Source: an uncultured Lachnospiraceae bacterium (lineage in GTDB: Bacteria; Bacillota; Clostridia; Lachnospirales; Lachnospiraceae). Taken from it: a DNA stretch of 43,466 nucleotides. Positions 1-7,074 of this stretch are shown piece after piece. The notes beneath the pieces are model-generated. The model was not told the DNA's origin, did not search any database, and saw nothing but the letters and a program-made list of their open reading frames with translations. Positions within the stretch are counted from its first letter, which is position 1, and the number at the start of each line of letters is the position of its first letter. The position numbers and the translations under genes are program-made. The stretch lies in contig CAJTXP010000036.1 in assembly GCA_910583615.1 (NCBI GenBank), positions 1 through 43,466 of the forward strand, read 5' to 3'.

Positions 1-36
1 AACTATGCGGCTTTAGCCGCTGCTAATTGAATTATC

Positions 37-129
37 ATGAATAATTCAGGATTAGATAACATAATTTACATTTCTAGCCATATAACCGGAGCGGAAATTA
101 AAAAAATTCTTATACCTTTTTTGGAATAA
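37..129 (+). pseudogene. possible tail of a type I restriction specificity (HsdS) gene
   Basis: A 30-residue open stretch ends in TAA. Its sequence (SGLDNIIYISSHITGAEIKK then ILIP) resembles the end of an HsdS target-recognition domain, where an Ile-rich stretch precedes an IPLPP-like motif. It lies at the window edge, has no clear ribosome site, and is preceded in frame by a stop. It may equally be a chance match; the call rests on one short motif. Confidence 0.22.
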
Positions 130-985
130 GTTGATGCGTTTGTTTTGATGAAAATAGCTCCTTATGCTTAAGAATTCTTACGTCCAAATTCTTTCAAAAG
201 GAGCCATTTTATATTATTAGCAAAAGAACAAATACGACAATATTCCTATGATATAGAAGATAACCATTCGCAGAGAATTTATACATACTCCTGACATAAA
301 ATGCTAAAAATAAAGTGGATATACCATATACAGGGGATTCGAAATTTTGAATCCGAACATACCCCCTGTGAGTACATTTATAGGTAGCACAACCATTAAC
401 AATCAAAAAATTTTTAAAAGAGTAATGGGTTATGAGTGTATACGAATAATTCATTACGATAGTAGTTTTTTATTATTATTACAATCTCTTATTATAAAAA
501 GACGGCTGATTCTGCACACTGTAGTGTGATATACTTTACCATTTTTTCTTCAAGCATATCACACTTTGATGTGACATACCTTAAAAATCGAGCTGAAAGA
601 GATTTTGTATAGATGGTTCGGTACTTCCAAAAATCAGGTTGACATGTAGATACATCAGATGGGGCCTTTTACAGACTAAAGCATCTAAATCAAAATGTAA
701 ACCTACCGGCATGCCCTTATACACCTGCTGCCCCTGTACCAAACAATATCATCAACACACTACTTGCAACACGCCATTATAAATACTCATTGTAACGCTG
801 TCAGGCACTCATATTGCCGTTTGAATCGTCTGTCTGATAAGCTTACCACTACAATAATTTAATCTCTTTAAAAGCCGTACAGAGCGTGTAAAACGTAACA
901 CATAATACAGGTATAAAGTATCTGTAATTTCCTGCGCAGTCTCATGCATGAATCGTAAATCATATACAATTATAATCACAAAACA
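130..985. other. no intact gene; AT-rich decayed DNA with palindromic motifs
   Basis: No supported gene is visible on either strand. The short open frames here lack ribosome sites and family signals. A minus-strand stretch from about 735 down to 585 stays open for about 50 codons and may be a gene scrap. Two palindromic sites occur at about 520-585: CACACTGTAGTGTG and TATCACActttgaTGTGACATA. They share TGTGATAT with the inverted repeats near 2.5-2.9 kb, suggesting operators from the same element. Confidence 0.4.
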
Positions 986-1020
986 AAAAGCCTGATCTAT
1001 TCATCAACGGTCAGGCTTTT
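986..1020 (-). terminator. intrinsic terminator below the broken small gene
   Basis: A perfect 10-bp inverted repeat (AAAAGCCTGA / TCAGGCTTTT) has a 15-nt loop and T-rich flanks on both sides. On the minus strand it lies just past the stop of the broken gene at 1047-1384, so it most likely ended that transcript. It can work in both directions. Confidence 0.75.
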
Positions 1021-1046
1021 ATGCATCTGTTTTATATTCATATCAG

Positions 1047-1384
1047 TCAATCTGATATCAATCCATCAGCAGTTCCGCTGTATCCTGTGACTGTATTCGC
1101 ATCTATATATCTGTCATGGAATGCCGTTGTAACGTCCTGTAAACCTTCCAGAACGTCCATATATGCATCATTGCTAATTTTTAAAATCCATCTGATGCCG
1201 TATATCCCTTAATTCGACGCACAGGAGGCCAGAATCATTTATATAATAACAGGCGATATCTTCAAGCGGTATGCACTGGTCAAGCGGTAAATATGAATCT
1301 GGTTCATTCATTGCCTGATCACGTTCTATACCTGAGAAATGCGCTATGAATAAAATTGAAATAAGAATATATGATACATTTCAT
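1047..1384 (-). pseudogene. broken small secreted or lipoprotein-like gene
   Basis: A good ribosome site (GAAGGAG) stands 7 nt before the ATG at 1384. The frame is lost after two codons. Shifting by one base restores a hydrophobic signal-like stretch (SYILISILFIAHFSG), then MNEPDSYLPLDQCIPLED and an acidic soluble part. That frame ends near LRDIRHQMDFKN, and a third frame continues with NDAYMDVLEGLQDVTTAFHD to a stop at 1047. At least two frameshifts are needed to read one protein of about 110 residues. I do not recognise the family. The start overlaps the stop of the upstream small gene (ATGA), so the two were one translation unit. A terminator follows. Confidence 0.5.
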
Positions 1385-1560
1385 TGTGTGATCTCCTTCT
1401 GTTTGGTATTTGTATTATTGTACAGATCTGGTCTTAACACTCTGTCATAGCCGAAATATACGTCAATTCCGTGCGTTCCATTTAATGTCTGTCTTTGTTC
1501 TTATGTCAGATCAATATATTCTATGACTTTATGATCTTTCCATATTGCAAATTTCATCAT
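1381..1560 (-). pseudogene. small hypothetical gene with an in-frame TAA
   Basis: It starts at ATG-ATG (1560/1557) behind AAGGAAGG and reads MMKFAIWKDHKVIEYIDLT, then TAA at 1501-1503. The same frame continues with EQRQTLNGTHGIDVYFGYDR and ends at a TGA overlapping the next ATG. Coding-like sequence and the ATGA overlap persist beyond the TAA, so this is a nonsense mutation in a gene of about 59 codons; a Tyr codon is a one-base neighbour of TAA. Function is unknown. It sits below ardC in the same decayed operon. Confidence 0.5.
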
Positions 1561-1587
1561 TTTGTTTTTGGTCCTTCCTTTTTATAT

Positions 1588-1617
1588 CAGGGTGCAATCT
1601 GCCACAATTACACCCTG
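1588..1617. other. hairpin between ardC and the small gene
   Basis: A 7-bp inverted repeat (CAGGGTG / CACCCTG) has a 16-nt loop. It has no T-run on the minus strand, so it is a weak terminator candidate; it might be a processing or protection hairpin between the ardC remnant and the next small gene. Confidence 0.35.
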
Positions 1618-1646
1618 AATTTATATAAATATAAATTTGTGTATGC

Positions 1647-2501
1647 CTATGCCCCATTCAAAATATACTTGACTGCCTTCTCTGCCTTGCTTGATGCCGA
1701 TATAATGAACCTGACATCATTTTTAAGCACGTCTAACCAGTTCTGAATATATGCGACGCTGTTTCTAAAGCTCTTCTTTGTCTCAATGCCAAGCATATTC
1801 ATGATGTTGGCACTTCCAATTTCCGCTACAAGTTCTTCCTTGCTGTATTCTCCATATCCGAAAGCAACAAGCTTTCCTTTTCTCTCTTCCGTGCGGTTGC
1901 AACGTGTTTCTTTCATGGTACTGTGCGTTGCTTCATGAAAAGCGGTGCTGTAATATTCGCTTGCGTCTCTGAATTGTTCCATCTACGGCAGGTGAATCAT
2001 GTCTCTATTGGGTGAATAATAAGCCCTGTCACTTGCTGCATGTTCCAATGTGATATTTTCTCTTGTGATGTAATCTCTCAGGATATTTTCTGCTTCTTCA
2101 ATCGGTTCAATATCTTTGAGCTCATCATCTGTCAGAGGTTCCACGCCTTCCACCTGTGAGATATGAAAGACATTGTAATATTTCAATAACGGGATGCTCT
2201 TCTTGATTACGGTTCCATCATCCTGTTTTTCTTCTACAGGTGTAATTTTCCAGAAAACAACAATTTCAGATTTTGCACCTTTTCGCACATGTCCGCCCAA
2301 CTGCTGCCACTGCTTAAAGCTTGCATACTCTCCATTGTGATTAAGCATCATCTGATTGATCAAAGAGTATGGCTTTTTGCTTATACGGTTATATGCGCCG
2401 CTTCTGATACCTGTCCAGGGCTTTTCCCATGGAATGATACCCTGCTCTAACTGTGCAATAATGCGATCTGTGACCATCTCGTATACTGATTTTCCTGCCA
2501 T
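1647..2501 (-). pseudogene. ArdC-type antirestriction / ssDNA-binding metalloprotein, split by TAG
   Basis: ArdC proteins are carried by conjugative elements. They pair an N-terminal ssDNA-binding domain with a zincin-like domain and protect incoming DNA. The start ATG at 2501 lies 7 nt after GGAGGT; a longer frame starts at 2543 but lacks a ribosome site. The N-part has the family signature (VYEMVTDRIIAQLEQGIIPW, then KPW) and runs to MIHLP. A TAG at 1983-1985 follows, and the same frame continues MEQFRDASEYYSTAFHEATHS, carrying the HExxH zinc site (HEATH). The full protein would be about 284 residues. CAG to TAG is the simplest explanation. Either the gene is dead, or the halves are made separately, or the amber is read through. 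The second half has its own ATG but no good ribosome site. Confidence 0.8.
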
Positions 2502-2587
2502 CTCATAACCTCCACAATAAAAAAGTGTAGAGCCCTTTGACAACTCAATAGACTTTACACTTTTTAATGTGATATGTTGTGCGGTTA

Positions 2588-2848
2588 TTATGAAATCTTC
2601 TGTAACTTTTCGCTGTGCTCTGTGACTACCTTTTTAATGATATCAATGTCAGACTGCATTGCTTCATATCCTTCAACCTGATTTTTATATCTGTCAAAGG
2701 TAGATGTATAACATGCTTGAATATTTTGCAGTTGCGGTTTGATTTCATTTTCCAGTGTTAATTCAATACTTGTTAATCGTTGCTCTATCGGCTTTAATTT
2801 CTTATCAAATAAAGTAGATAAAGTAAGTAGCAATTCATTATCTGTCAT
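2588..2848 (-). CDS. small coiled-coil protein (86 aa)
   Basis: The protein is acidic, predicted all-helical and soluble, with a long heptad pattern over most of its length (KPIEQRLTSIELTLENEIKP, then DIDIIKKVVTEHSEKLQ). It has no membrane segment. Similar short coiled-coil proteins are common as hypothetical genes in mobile elements of Clostridia; no activity is known to me. The start ATG at 2848 has a ribosome site (AAAGGAG, about 8 nt upstream) and a clean promoter at 2900-2928. The gene is enclosed by the 25-bp inverted repeats and lies directly upstream of ardC on the same strand. Unlike its neighbours it is intact. Confidence 0.7.
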   Translation of the reverse strand: MTDNELLLTLSTLFDKKLKPIEQRLTSIELTLENEIKPQLQNIQACYTSTFDRYKNQVEGYEAMQSDIDIIKKVVTEHSEKLQKIS

Positions 2849-2899
2849 ATTATCACGCTCCTTTGTGATCTGTGCGTTTTGTTGTTTCTGGTATTTGGT

Positions 2900-2928
2900 A
2901 TTATATCACATCTGGAGTGTAAAGTCTA
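2900..2928 (-). promoter_or_regulatory. promoter of the 86-aa gene, with a palindromic operator
   Basis: A consensus -10 (TATAAT, 2900-2905) is separated by 17 nt from TAGACT (2923-2928). The spacer holds a dyad-like sequence, TTTACACTccagATGTGATAT, matching the inner part of the inverted repeat at 2537. A repressor bound there would sit between -35 and -10. Confidence 0.55.
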
Positions 2929-3086
2929 TTCAGTTGTCAATGTGCTTTTTGTTCGAAAATGAAATTTTAAATTCCACCCCCTTAAACAGATCAGATGAAG
3001 AAGTTAATCTGATGCTTTCTGTGCCAGATTGTTTTATTTACAGATGCTTTCTGTGTTATCATACAATGGTCACTATGGAAAAGAAA

Positions 3087-3127
3087 AAAGGCAGGAGCCC
3101 ACCTACCACAGTCTGCTTCCTGCCTTT
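3087..3127 (-). terminator. hairpin with minus-strand T-run
   Basis: A 9-bp inverted repeat (AAAGGCAGG / CCTGCCTTT) is followed on the minus strand by TTTTTTC. It lies just upstream of the DUF6431 gene. It may be the outer end of that insertion element or a terminator shielding it from outside transcription. Confidence 0.45.
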
Positions 3128-3173
3128 CCTAACGCCGTGGTCATCCATAAGGATGAAGTCCACCTGCAAGATT

Positions 3174-3695
3174 ATGATAACCGTATCTGTCAATGAATGC
3201 AACCCTGTTTTCCAAAAATCTTATGATGATGCTATGGAACGGTTGGAGCCATCCCGCCTCCCCTGTACCTGCGGCTGTTCCGGTTCCTGTATCCGCTACG
3301 GCTCCTACCGCCGTCATGTCAAGGCTGAAGGCACAAAGTTCCTCCTTACCATTCAGCGTGTCCTGTGCCAGAACTGTAGGCGTTCCCACGCACTCCTTCC
3401 CGCTTCCTTAGTCCCCTACTCCCAGATCCCCCTGGAAGACCACGTTTCCCTGATCGAAACCTTTGAAGAAGGAGATTCCCCGGAGGTTATCCTTGATAAA
3501 AACCCGGAAATGGATGATCGTACTCCGTTCCGCCTTATCCGGATGTATCTCCTTTTCTGGCGGGAGCGTCTCCTTTCCGGACAGATCCGCCTCAGACCTC
3601 CTGTGCATCTGACACAGCAGTGCCTTTCCCTTTTCGGGCGGCAGTTCATGCAGATAAAAAATACACCGAATCTCTTTTTTTCTCTGCCAACATAA
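3174..3695 (+). CDS. DUF6431 domain protein (transposon accessory)
   Basis: The sequence begins MITVSVNECNPVF and has a four-cysteine zinc-ribbon pattern (CTCGCSGSC, then CQNC after about 33 residues). It continues SHALLPASLVPYSQIPL, a signature of DUF6431 proteins that precede a DDE transposase gene in clostridial insertion elements. It runs about 173 residues. No strong ribosome site precedes either candidate start (3153 or 3174); 3174 matches the usual family start. The transposase expected next survives only as a stub at 3765, so the element cannot move by itself. The biochemical role of DUF6431 is unknown; the zinc ribbon suggests DNA binding. Confidence 0.65.
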   Translation: MITVSVNECNPVFQKSYDDAMERLEPSRLPCTCGCSGSCIRYGSYRRHVKAEGTKFLLTIQRVLCQNCRRSHALLPASLVPYSQIPLEDHVSLIETFEEGDSPEVILDKNPEMDDRTPFRLIRMYLLFWRERLLSGQIRLRPPVHLTQQCLSLFGRQFMQIKNTPNLFFSLPT

Positions 3696-3764
3696 CCTGC
3701 CGTGCATTCCCGTGGTATCTTCTTTATACTCCTCTTAGCATCGAAAAAAGGAGGAACCCTATCT

Positions 3765-3824
3765 ATGGAACAACAAAAGAAACACGACGTCGCACTCATG
3801 AAATACTCTGCCATAAGCCCAAGG
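3765..3824 (+). pseudogene. 5' stub of a transposase gene
   Basis: After AAAGGAGG, an ATG opens MEQQKKHDVALMKYSAISP, the start expected for the DDE transposase that follows DUF6431 genes. At about 3817-3824 the sequence switches to very GC-rich DNA of different origin, so only some 19 codons remain. AAGCCCA occurs at the junction and again 23 bp later, consistent with a microhomology-mediated deletion. Confidence 0.5.
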
Positions 3825-4197
3825 GCAGGCGGGGCCGCAAGCCCAAGGAAGAAAAAGCGGGGCCCGGCGAACCGGGAGGGCCGGGGGCACGCCGTAGCCG
3901 CCCGAACAAGGCTGATAAGGCGGCCACGGACAAGCCCCCGGCCCAACCTCGAGACAAAATGTCCCAAGGCAAGGACGGAAAGACCGCCACGATAAAGGGC
4001 AAGGAAGAAGCCACCGCCGCCAGCAGGCCAGTGAGCTGGCCGGGTTCGTAAATATGCCCTGTATCGTCCGCAACATGACGGATGACGAGGCCATCCTCGC
4101 TATGACGGACGACAACCTGCGCCACCGGGAAAAGATTTTGCCGATGGAAAAGGCGCAGTCGCTGAAAATGCAGGTGGAGGCCATCAGCCGCCAGGGG
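3819..4197 (+). pseudogene. GC-rich remnant of a ParB/Spo0J-like conjugative-element gene
   Basis: One frame reads a basic, low-complexity linker (GRRGRKPKEEKAGPGEPGG and onward). Another frame, from about 4001, reads SHRRQQASELAGFVNMPCIV and then RNMTDDEAILAMTDDNLRHR plus EKILPMEKAQSLKMQVEAI. This matches the middle of ParB nuclease-fold proteins: the HRR motif, the strand before IVR, and the N-LR-R-ILP-EKA segment. It breaks off after SRQGA. Both ends are missing. GC content is clearly higher than in the surrounding DNA, pointing to a conjugative element of foreign origin. No function is expected. Confidence 0.6.
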
Positions 4198-4198
4198 G

Positions 4199-4276
4199 CA
4201 AATCTTCTTCCTGATCTATGCAGTCTACATCCTGCTGGCCTACGCCAGCCTGAAGCGAAATGTGCTGCCGAAATAG
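4199..4276 (+). pseudogene. C-terminal scrap of a membrane permease
   Basis: The frame running into TAG at 4274 reads QIFFLIYAVYILLAYASLKR and a short basic tail (NVLPK): one hydrophobic helix followed by positive residues, as at the end of FtsX-like ABC permeases. It is fused directly to the ParB-like remnant. A two-component system of the kind that often controls such transporters lies next door, so a transporter gene may have been lost here. That link is inference. Confidence 0.35.
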
Positions 4277-4386
4277 TGTGTACATTTTTCGGATGAAGTT
4301 ACAGCCCGCAGAATACCCAGCGTCCTTCCCGGCACTGCTGGGCATTGTCGATCATCCACCGGCCCTCCGTCAGGCGCTTTGCAGCC

Positions 4387-6147
4387 TTACCTTTTCCGGA
4401 TCACCGCTCTGACACCATCCTGCGTGTTTTCAATGTCCAGAGACAGCCCCTGGAGCGTCAGAATCCGTTTTGCCAGATACAGGCCCAGTCCCGTATGATT
4501 TCCGTTTCGGCTTTCATCTCCCCGGTAGAACATTTCAAACGCATGTTCCAGCTGCTCTTCAGAAAGCGGCGTCCCGGTATTTTCTATGGTGCAGGACCTG
4601 GCAGCAACTGTAATGCGGATCTGACCGTTCATCCGGTTGTACATCACTGCGTTGACCAGCAGGTTTCGCAGCGCCTTTCCGAGGTATTCCCGGTCTCCCT
4701 GAAGGATCAAATCCTCTTCTGTTTCACATCGGACTTCAATCTGTTTTTTTGAAGTCATCGCCGGAAGCTCTTTCAGTTCTTCCTGAATCAGCGCCGTGAG
4801 AGAAATTTTTTCTCTCCGGAGAACGAGCTTCTCGGAATCCATCCTGGACAGGGTGATCATCTCTGCCGCCAGTTTATCCATTTTCTCGGTCTGCCCGATG
4901 ATCTGCTGCAGATAATACTCCCGTTTCTCTTCCTTTACCTGTTCCAGCAGATTTTCCGCAAATCCTCTGATGATGCCGAGGGGAGTCTTCAGTTCATGCG
5001 CCATGGCATTGGTAAAGTCCCGCCTGTTTTCTTCCAGCGCTTCCCGCTTTTTATAATTCTGATCGATCACCCGAAGAATTTTCCATATACAGACAAGCAT
5101 CAGTATCCCGCAGCCCAGATAAACGTATTTCATATTGTCCATTGCGGCGAGCCATGGATGGCTGTCATATGCAAGGATCATGGAATAACCGGACCCGGTT
5201 CCCGTCACCAGCGGCATGACCGTCCTTTTCCACCGGTCCCCGGTGCCCGAACGAACAGAATTCCCTGAATCATCCTCCGATCTCTTCGAAAACTCCTCCG
5301 GGAAATCATGCAGATATGCATTCTCCTCCCAGTTTTTCCATGCATCGTATCCGCTGCTCATATAAGGAAACGCATTTCCCGTATACAGCGCGCTCCTTAT
5401 AAAGCCGTTTCCTTTTGGCGGCGTTGTCTCTCCCCACTGCCACACGATCTCCCCGTTCGTCAGATAATATTTTTCATCCGGATAATTTTCATACGTCAAG
5501 ATGCCGCCTGTACCTGTCAGAGGGTCCTTCACACCCTCTCCTTCCAGCTCCCAGCACATTTTCTGAACAAAAATCCCATAAGGTTCTCTGTTTTCAGAAG
5601 CGACATATACGGTAAGAGCATATTCCTCGAAAGAATCCGGCGGCGGCTCTTTATCCCAGGCGTCCATCTTCTCCATGCTTTCCTCCAGCTTCTGAAAATT
5701 CAAAGCCACATACTCTGCCAGCTCTTCTTTTTCTTCCTCTGTCAGATAGTCCTCAACCGGCCAGGAAGCCGGCTGGCTGTGAGATCTGCCGTAAGGATAG
5801 CCATATGCAATACTGATGCTGTTTCCCGCTTCTGCAATTTTTTTTCCATCTTCATCATAGACCGCACCGGATAACTGCTGATATCTGCTCCCATGCGCGC
5901 ACAGTGTTCCCAGCAGGTACCGTGCAAACCGTTCTTCAAAGGCATCATCCGTTCCTGCCTCCTGCTCTGCAGTCTCTCCCAGCGTCTGAAGCATCTCACG
6001 GGCCTGTACCTCCCTGTTCCAGTATGCCGTCTGGAATGATTCCCGGTATCTGTCCGCCGACAGCCAGGTGGAAAGTCCCATCGTTGTCACGTACACTGCC
6101 AGAAATCCGCTGACTACCGGCAGCATCCATCTCTTATTCGTCTTCAT
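4387..6147 (-). CDS. membrane sensor histidine kinase
   Basis: This is a 586-residue sensor kinase. A first membrane helix lies at about 9-30, then a large extracytoplasmic domain of about 300 residues, then a second helix at about 340-360 (GCGILMLVCIW). There is no obvious HAMP domain. The phospho-acceptor motif AMAHELKTPLG is near residue 385. The ATP-binding domain has an N-box (LRNLLVNAVMYN), a G1-like region (IENTGTPL) and a G2 box (NHTGLGLYLAKRIL). It overlaps the end of its response regulator gene by 14 bp, so the pair is translationally coupled. The signal is unknown. A permease scrap and GC-rich mobile debris abut its 3' end, so a former target transporter may be gone. Confidence 0.9.
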   Translation of the reverse strand: MKTNKRWMLPVVSGFLAVYVTTMGLSTWLSADRYRESFQTAYWNREVQAREMLQTLGETAEQEAGTDDAFEERFARYLLGTLCAHGSRYQQLSGAVYDEDGKKIAEAGNSISIAYGYPYGRSHSQPASWPVEDYLTEEEKEELAEYVALNFQKLEESMEKMDAWDKEPPPDSFEEYALTVYVASENREPYGIFVQKMCWELEGEGVKDPLTGTGGILTYENYPDEKYYLTNGEIVWQWGETTPPKGNGFIRSALYTGNAFPYMSSGYDAWKNWEENAYLHDFPEEFSKRSEDDSGNSVRSGTGDRWKRTVMPLVTGTGSGYSMILAYDSHPWLAAMDNMKYVYLGCGILMLVCIWKILRVIDQNYKKREALEENRRDFTNAMAHELKTPLGIIRGFAENLLEQVKEEKREYYLQQIIGQTEKMDKLAAEMITLSRMDSEKLVLRREKISLTALIQEELKELPAMTSKKQIEVRCETEEDLILQGDREYLGKALRNLLVNAVMYNRMNGQIRITVAARSCTIENTGTPLSEEQLEHAFEMFYRGDESRNGNHTGLGLYLAKRILTLQGLSLDIENTQDGVRAVIRKR

Positions 6148-6814
6148 TGCGCACCTCCATTCGATATCCCATCTTATGTACGGTTCGGATCACACAGCCG
6201 CAGTCTCCAAGCGCTTTCCGAAGCTTTTTGATATGGCTGTCCACCACCCGCTCGCTTCCGTCAAAATCATATCCCCAGAACCGGATCAGAAGCTGATCCC
6301 GGCTGTAGACCCTCCCTGGATTTTCCAGAAAAAACAGCAGCATCTCGTATTCCTTCGGCGGCAGTTCCACCAGCTCCTTCTGTTTCCATACTTCATGGCT
6401 TCGGACATCAATCTCCAAGCGCCCCGCTTTCAGTCTTCCGGCGTCTCCCTTCCACACCCGTGCAGCCAGCGCCTCCGCTTTCGCATACAGCACCGGAAGG
6501 GAAAAAGGCTTTGCCACATAATCATCTGCCCCCATGGAATATCCGTTCAGTTGATCCTCTTCCATGACCAGGGCGGTTATGAATATAATCGGAACATCGC
6601 TTTCTTCCCGGATCTTACGGCATACGGAAAATCCGTTCATCCCCGGCATCATTACATCAAGCAAAATCAGATGAAACTGTTCTTGCCTGAACCGTTCCAA
6701 CGCCGCTGATCCGTTTCCAGCCGTTTCCGCCAGCCATCCTTTCCCATTGAAATAATCTGCGGCCGCTTCCGCCAGCAGGGAATCATCCTCTACGATCAGA
6801 ACTTTCCTTTTCAT
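6134..6814 (-). CDS. OmpR/PhoB-family response regulator
   Basis: The receiver domain (KVLIVEDDSLLAEAA; acceptor Asp in LILLDVMMPGMNG; conserved Lys in DYVAKPFSL) is joined to a winged-helix DNA-binding domain (PPKEYEMLLFFLENPGRVYS, then SHIKKLRKALGD). Length is 226 residues. The ATG at 6814 is chosen because AGAGGTG lies 6 nt upstream; a longer in-frame start at 6823 would be GTG inside that ribosome site. It is the first gene of a two-gene unit with the kinase at 4387. Its targets are unknown. Confidence 0.92.
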   Translation of the reverse strand: MKRKVLIVEDDSLLAEAAADYFNGKGWLAETAGNGSAALERFRQEQFHLILLDVMMPGMNGFSVCRKIREESDVPIIFITALVMEEDQLNGYSMGADDYVAKPFSLPVLYAKAEALAARVWKGDAGRLKAGRLEIDVRSHEVWKQKELVELPPKEYEMLLFFLENPGRVYSRDQLLIRFWGYDFDGSERVVDSHIKKLRKALGDCGCVIRTVHKMGYRMEVRNEDE

Positions 6815-6874
6815 ACTTCTCACCTCTTTCCATACCCGTACTCTACCACGCAGATTTGACTTTTTTGTGTCCGT

Positions 6875-6901
6875 AAAAAAGCGGCCGCGTTTTGCAGCCG
6901 C
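6875..6901 (-). terminator. minus-strand terminator-like hairpin
   Basis: GCGGC / GCCGC closes a short hairpin, followed on the minus strand by a run of six Ts (6875-6880). It lies upstream of the response regulator gene, where no intact minus-strand gene ends; it probably terminated the gene whose tail remains at 6911. Confidence 0.5.
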
Positions 6902-6910
6902 CTCACTCTG

Positions 6911-6991
6911 TTATTCCGCCAGCAGGATATCGTGATTGACTGTCCGGTAAAAACCTGTCTCGAAGGCTTCCCCTTTTGCCCCGGTTATTTG
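6911..6991 (-). pseudogene. possible gene tail ahead of the terminator
   Basis: The minus-strand frame ending in TAA at 6911 reads AKGEAFETGFYRTVNHDILL plus AE and is followed 10 nt later by a terminator hairpin. The composition looks protein-like over the last 25 or so codons, but upstream sequence does not. I cannot name a family. It may be chance. Confidence 0.2.
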
Positions 6992-7006
6992 TTTATCGTT
7001 TCCTGT

Positions 7007-7035
7007 TTGACAGTTCTTCCTGAAACCTTTATACT
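7007..7035 (+). promoter_or_regulatory. sigma-A type promoter of the DUF362 gene
   Basis: TTGACA (7007-7012) and TATACT (7030-7035) are separated by exactly 17 nt. The start codon lies 40 nt downstream, behind AGGAGG. Confidence 0.85.
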
Positions 7036-7074
7036 GATGATACATGCAAAACACAACCATCAGGAGGATATTCA

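Larger units (their letters stand above)
2537..2940. mobile_element. 404-bp unit bounded by 25-bp inverted repeats
   Basis: The plus strand at 2537-2561 and the minus strand at 2940-2916 carry the same 25-mer, beginning TTGACAACT and ending GACTTTACACT, with one mismatch (C/G at position 10). Similarity continues inward with a second block (ATGTGATAT). The repeats enclose one gene of 86 codons. The arrangement looks like a small inverted-repeat element or cassette, but no transposase lies inside and no target duplication was established. The alternative is a pair of operators for one repressor, since the right copy overlaps the promoter of the enclosed gene. Confidence 0.45.

Noticed and set aside
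3416..3967. 183-codon minus-strand frame over the DUF6431/ParB junction
   Set aside because: It is antisense to recognisable coding remnants; its length results from high GC.
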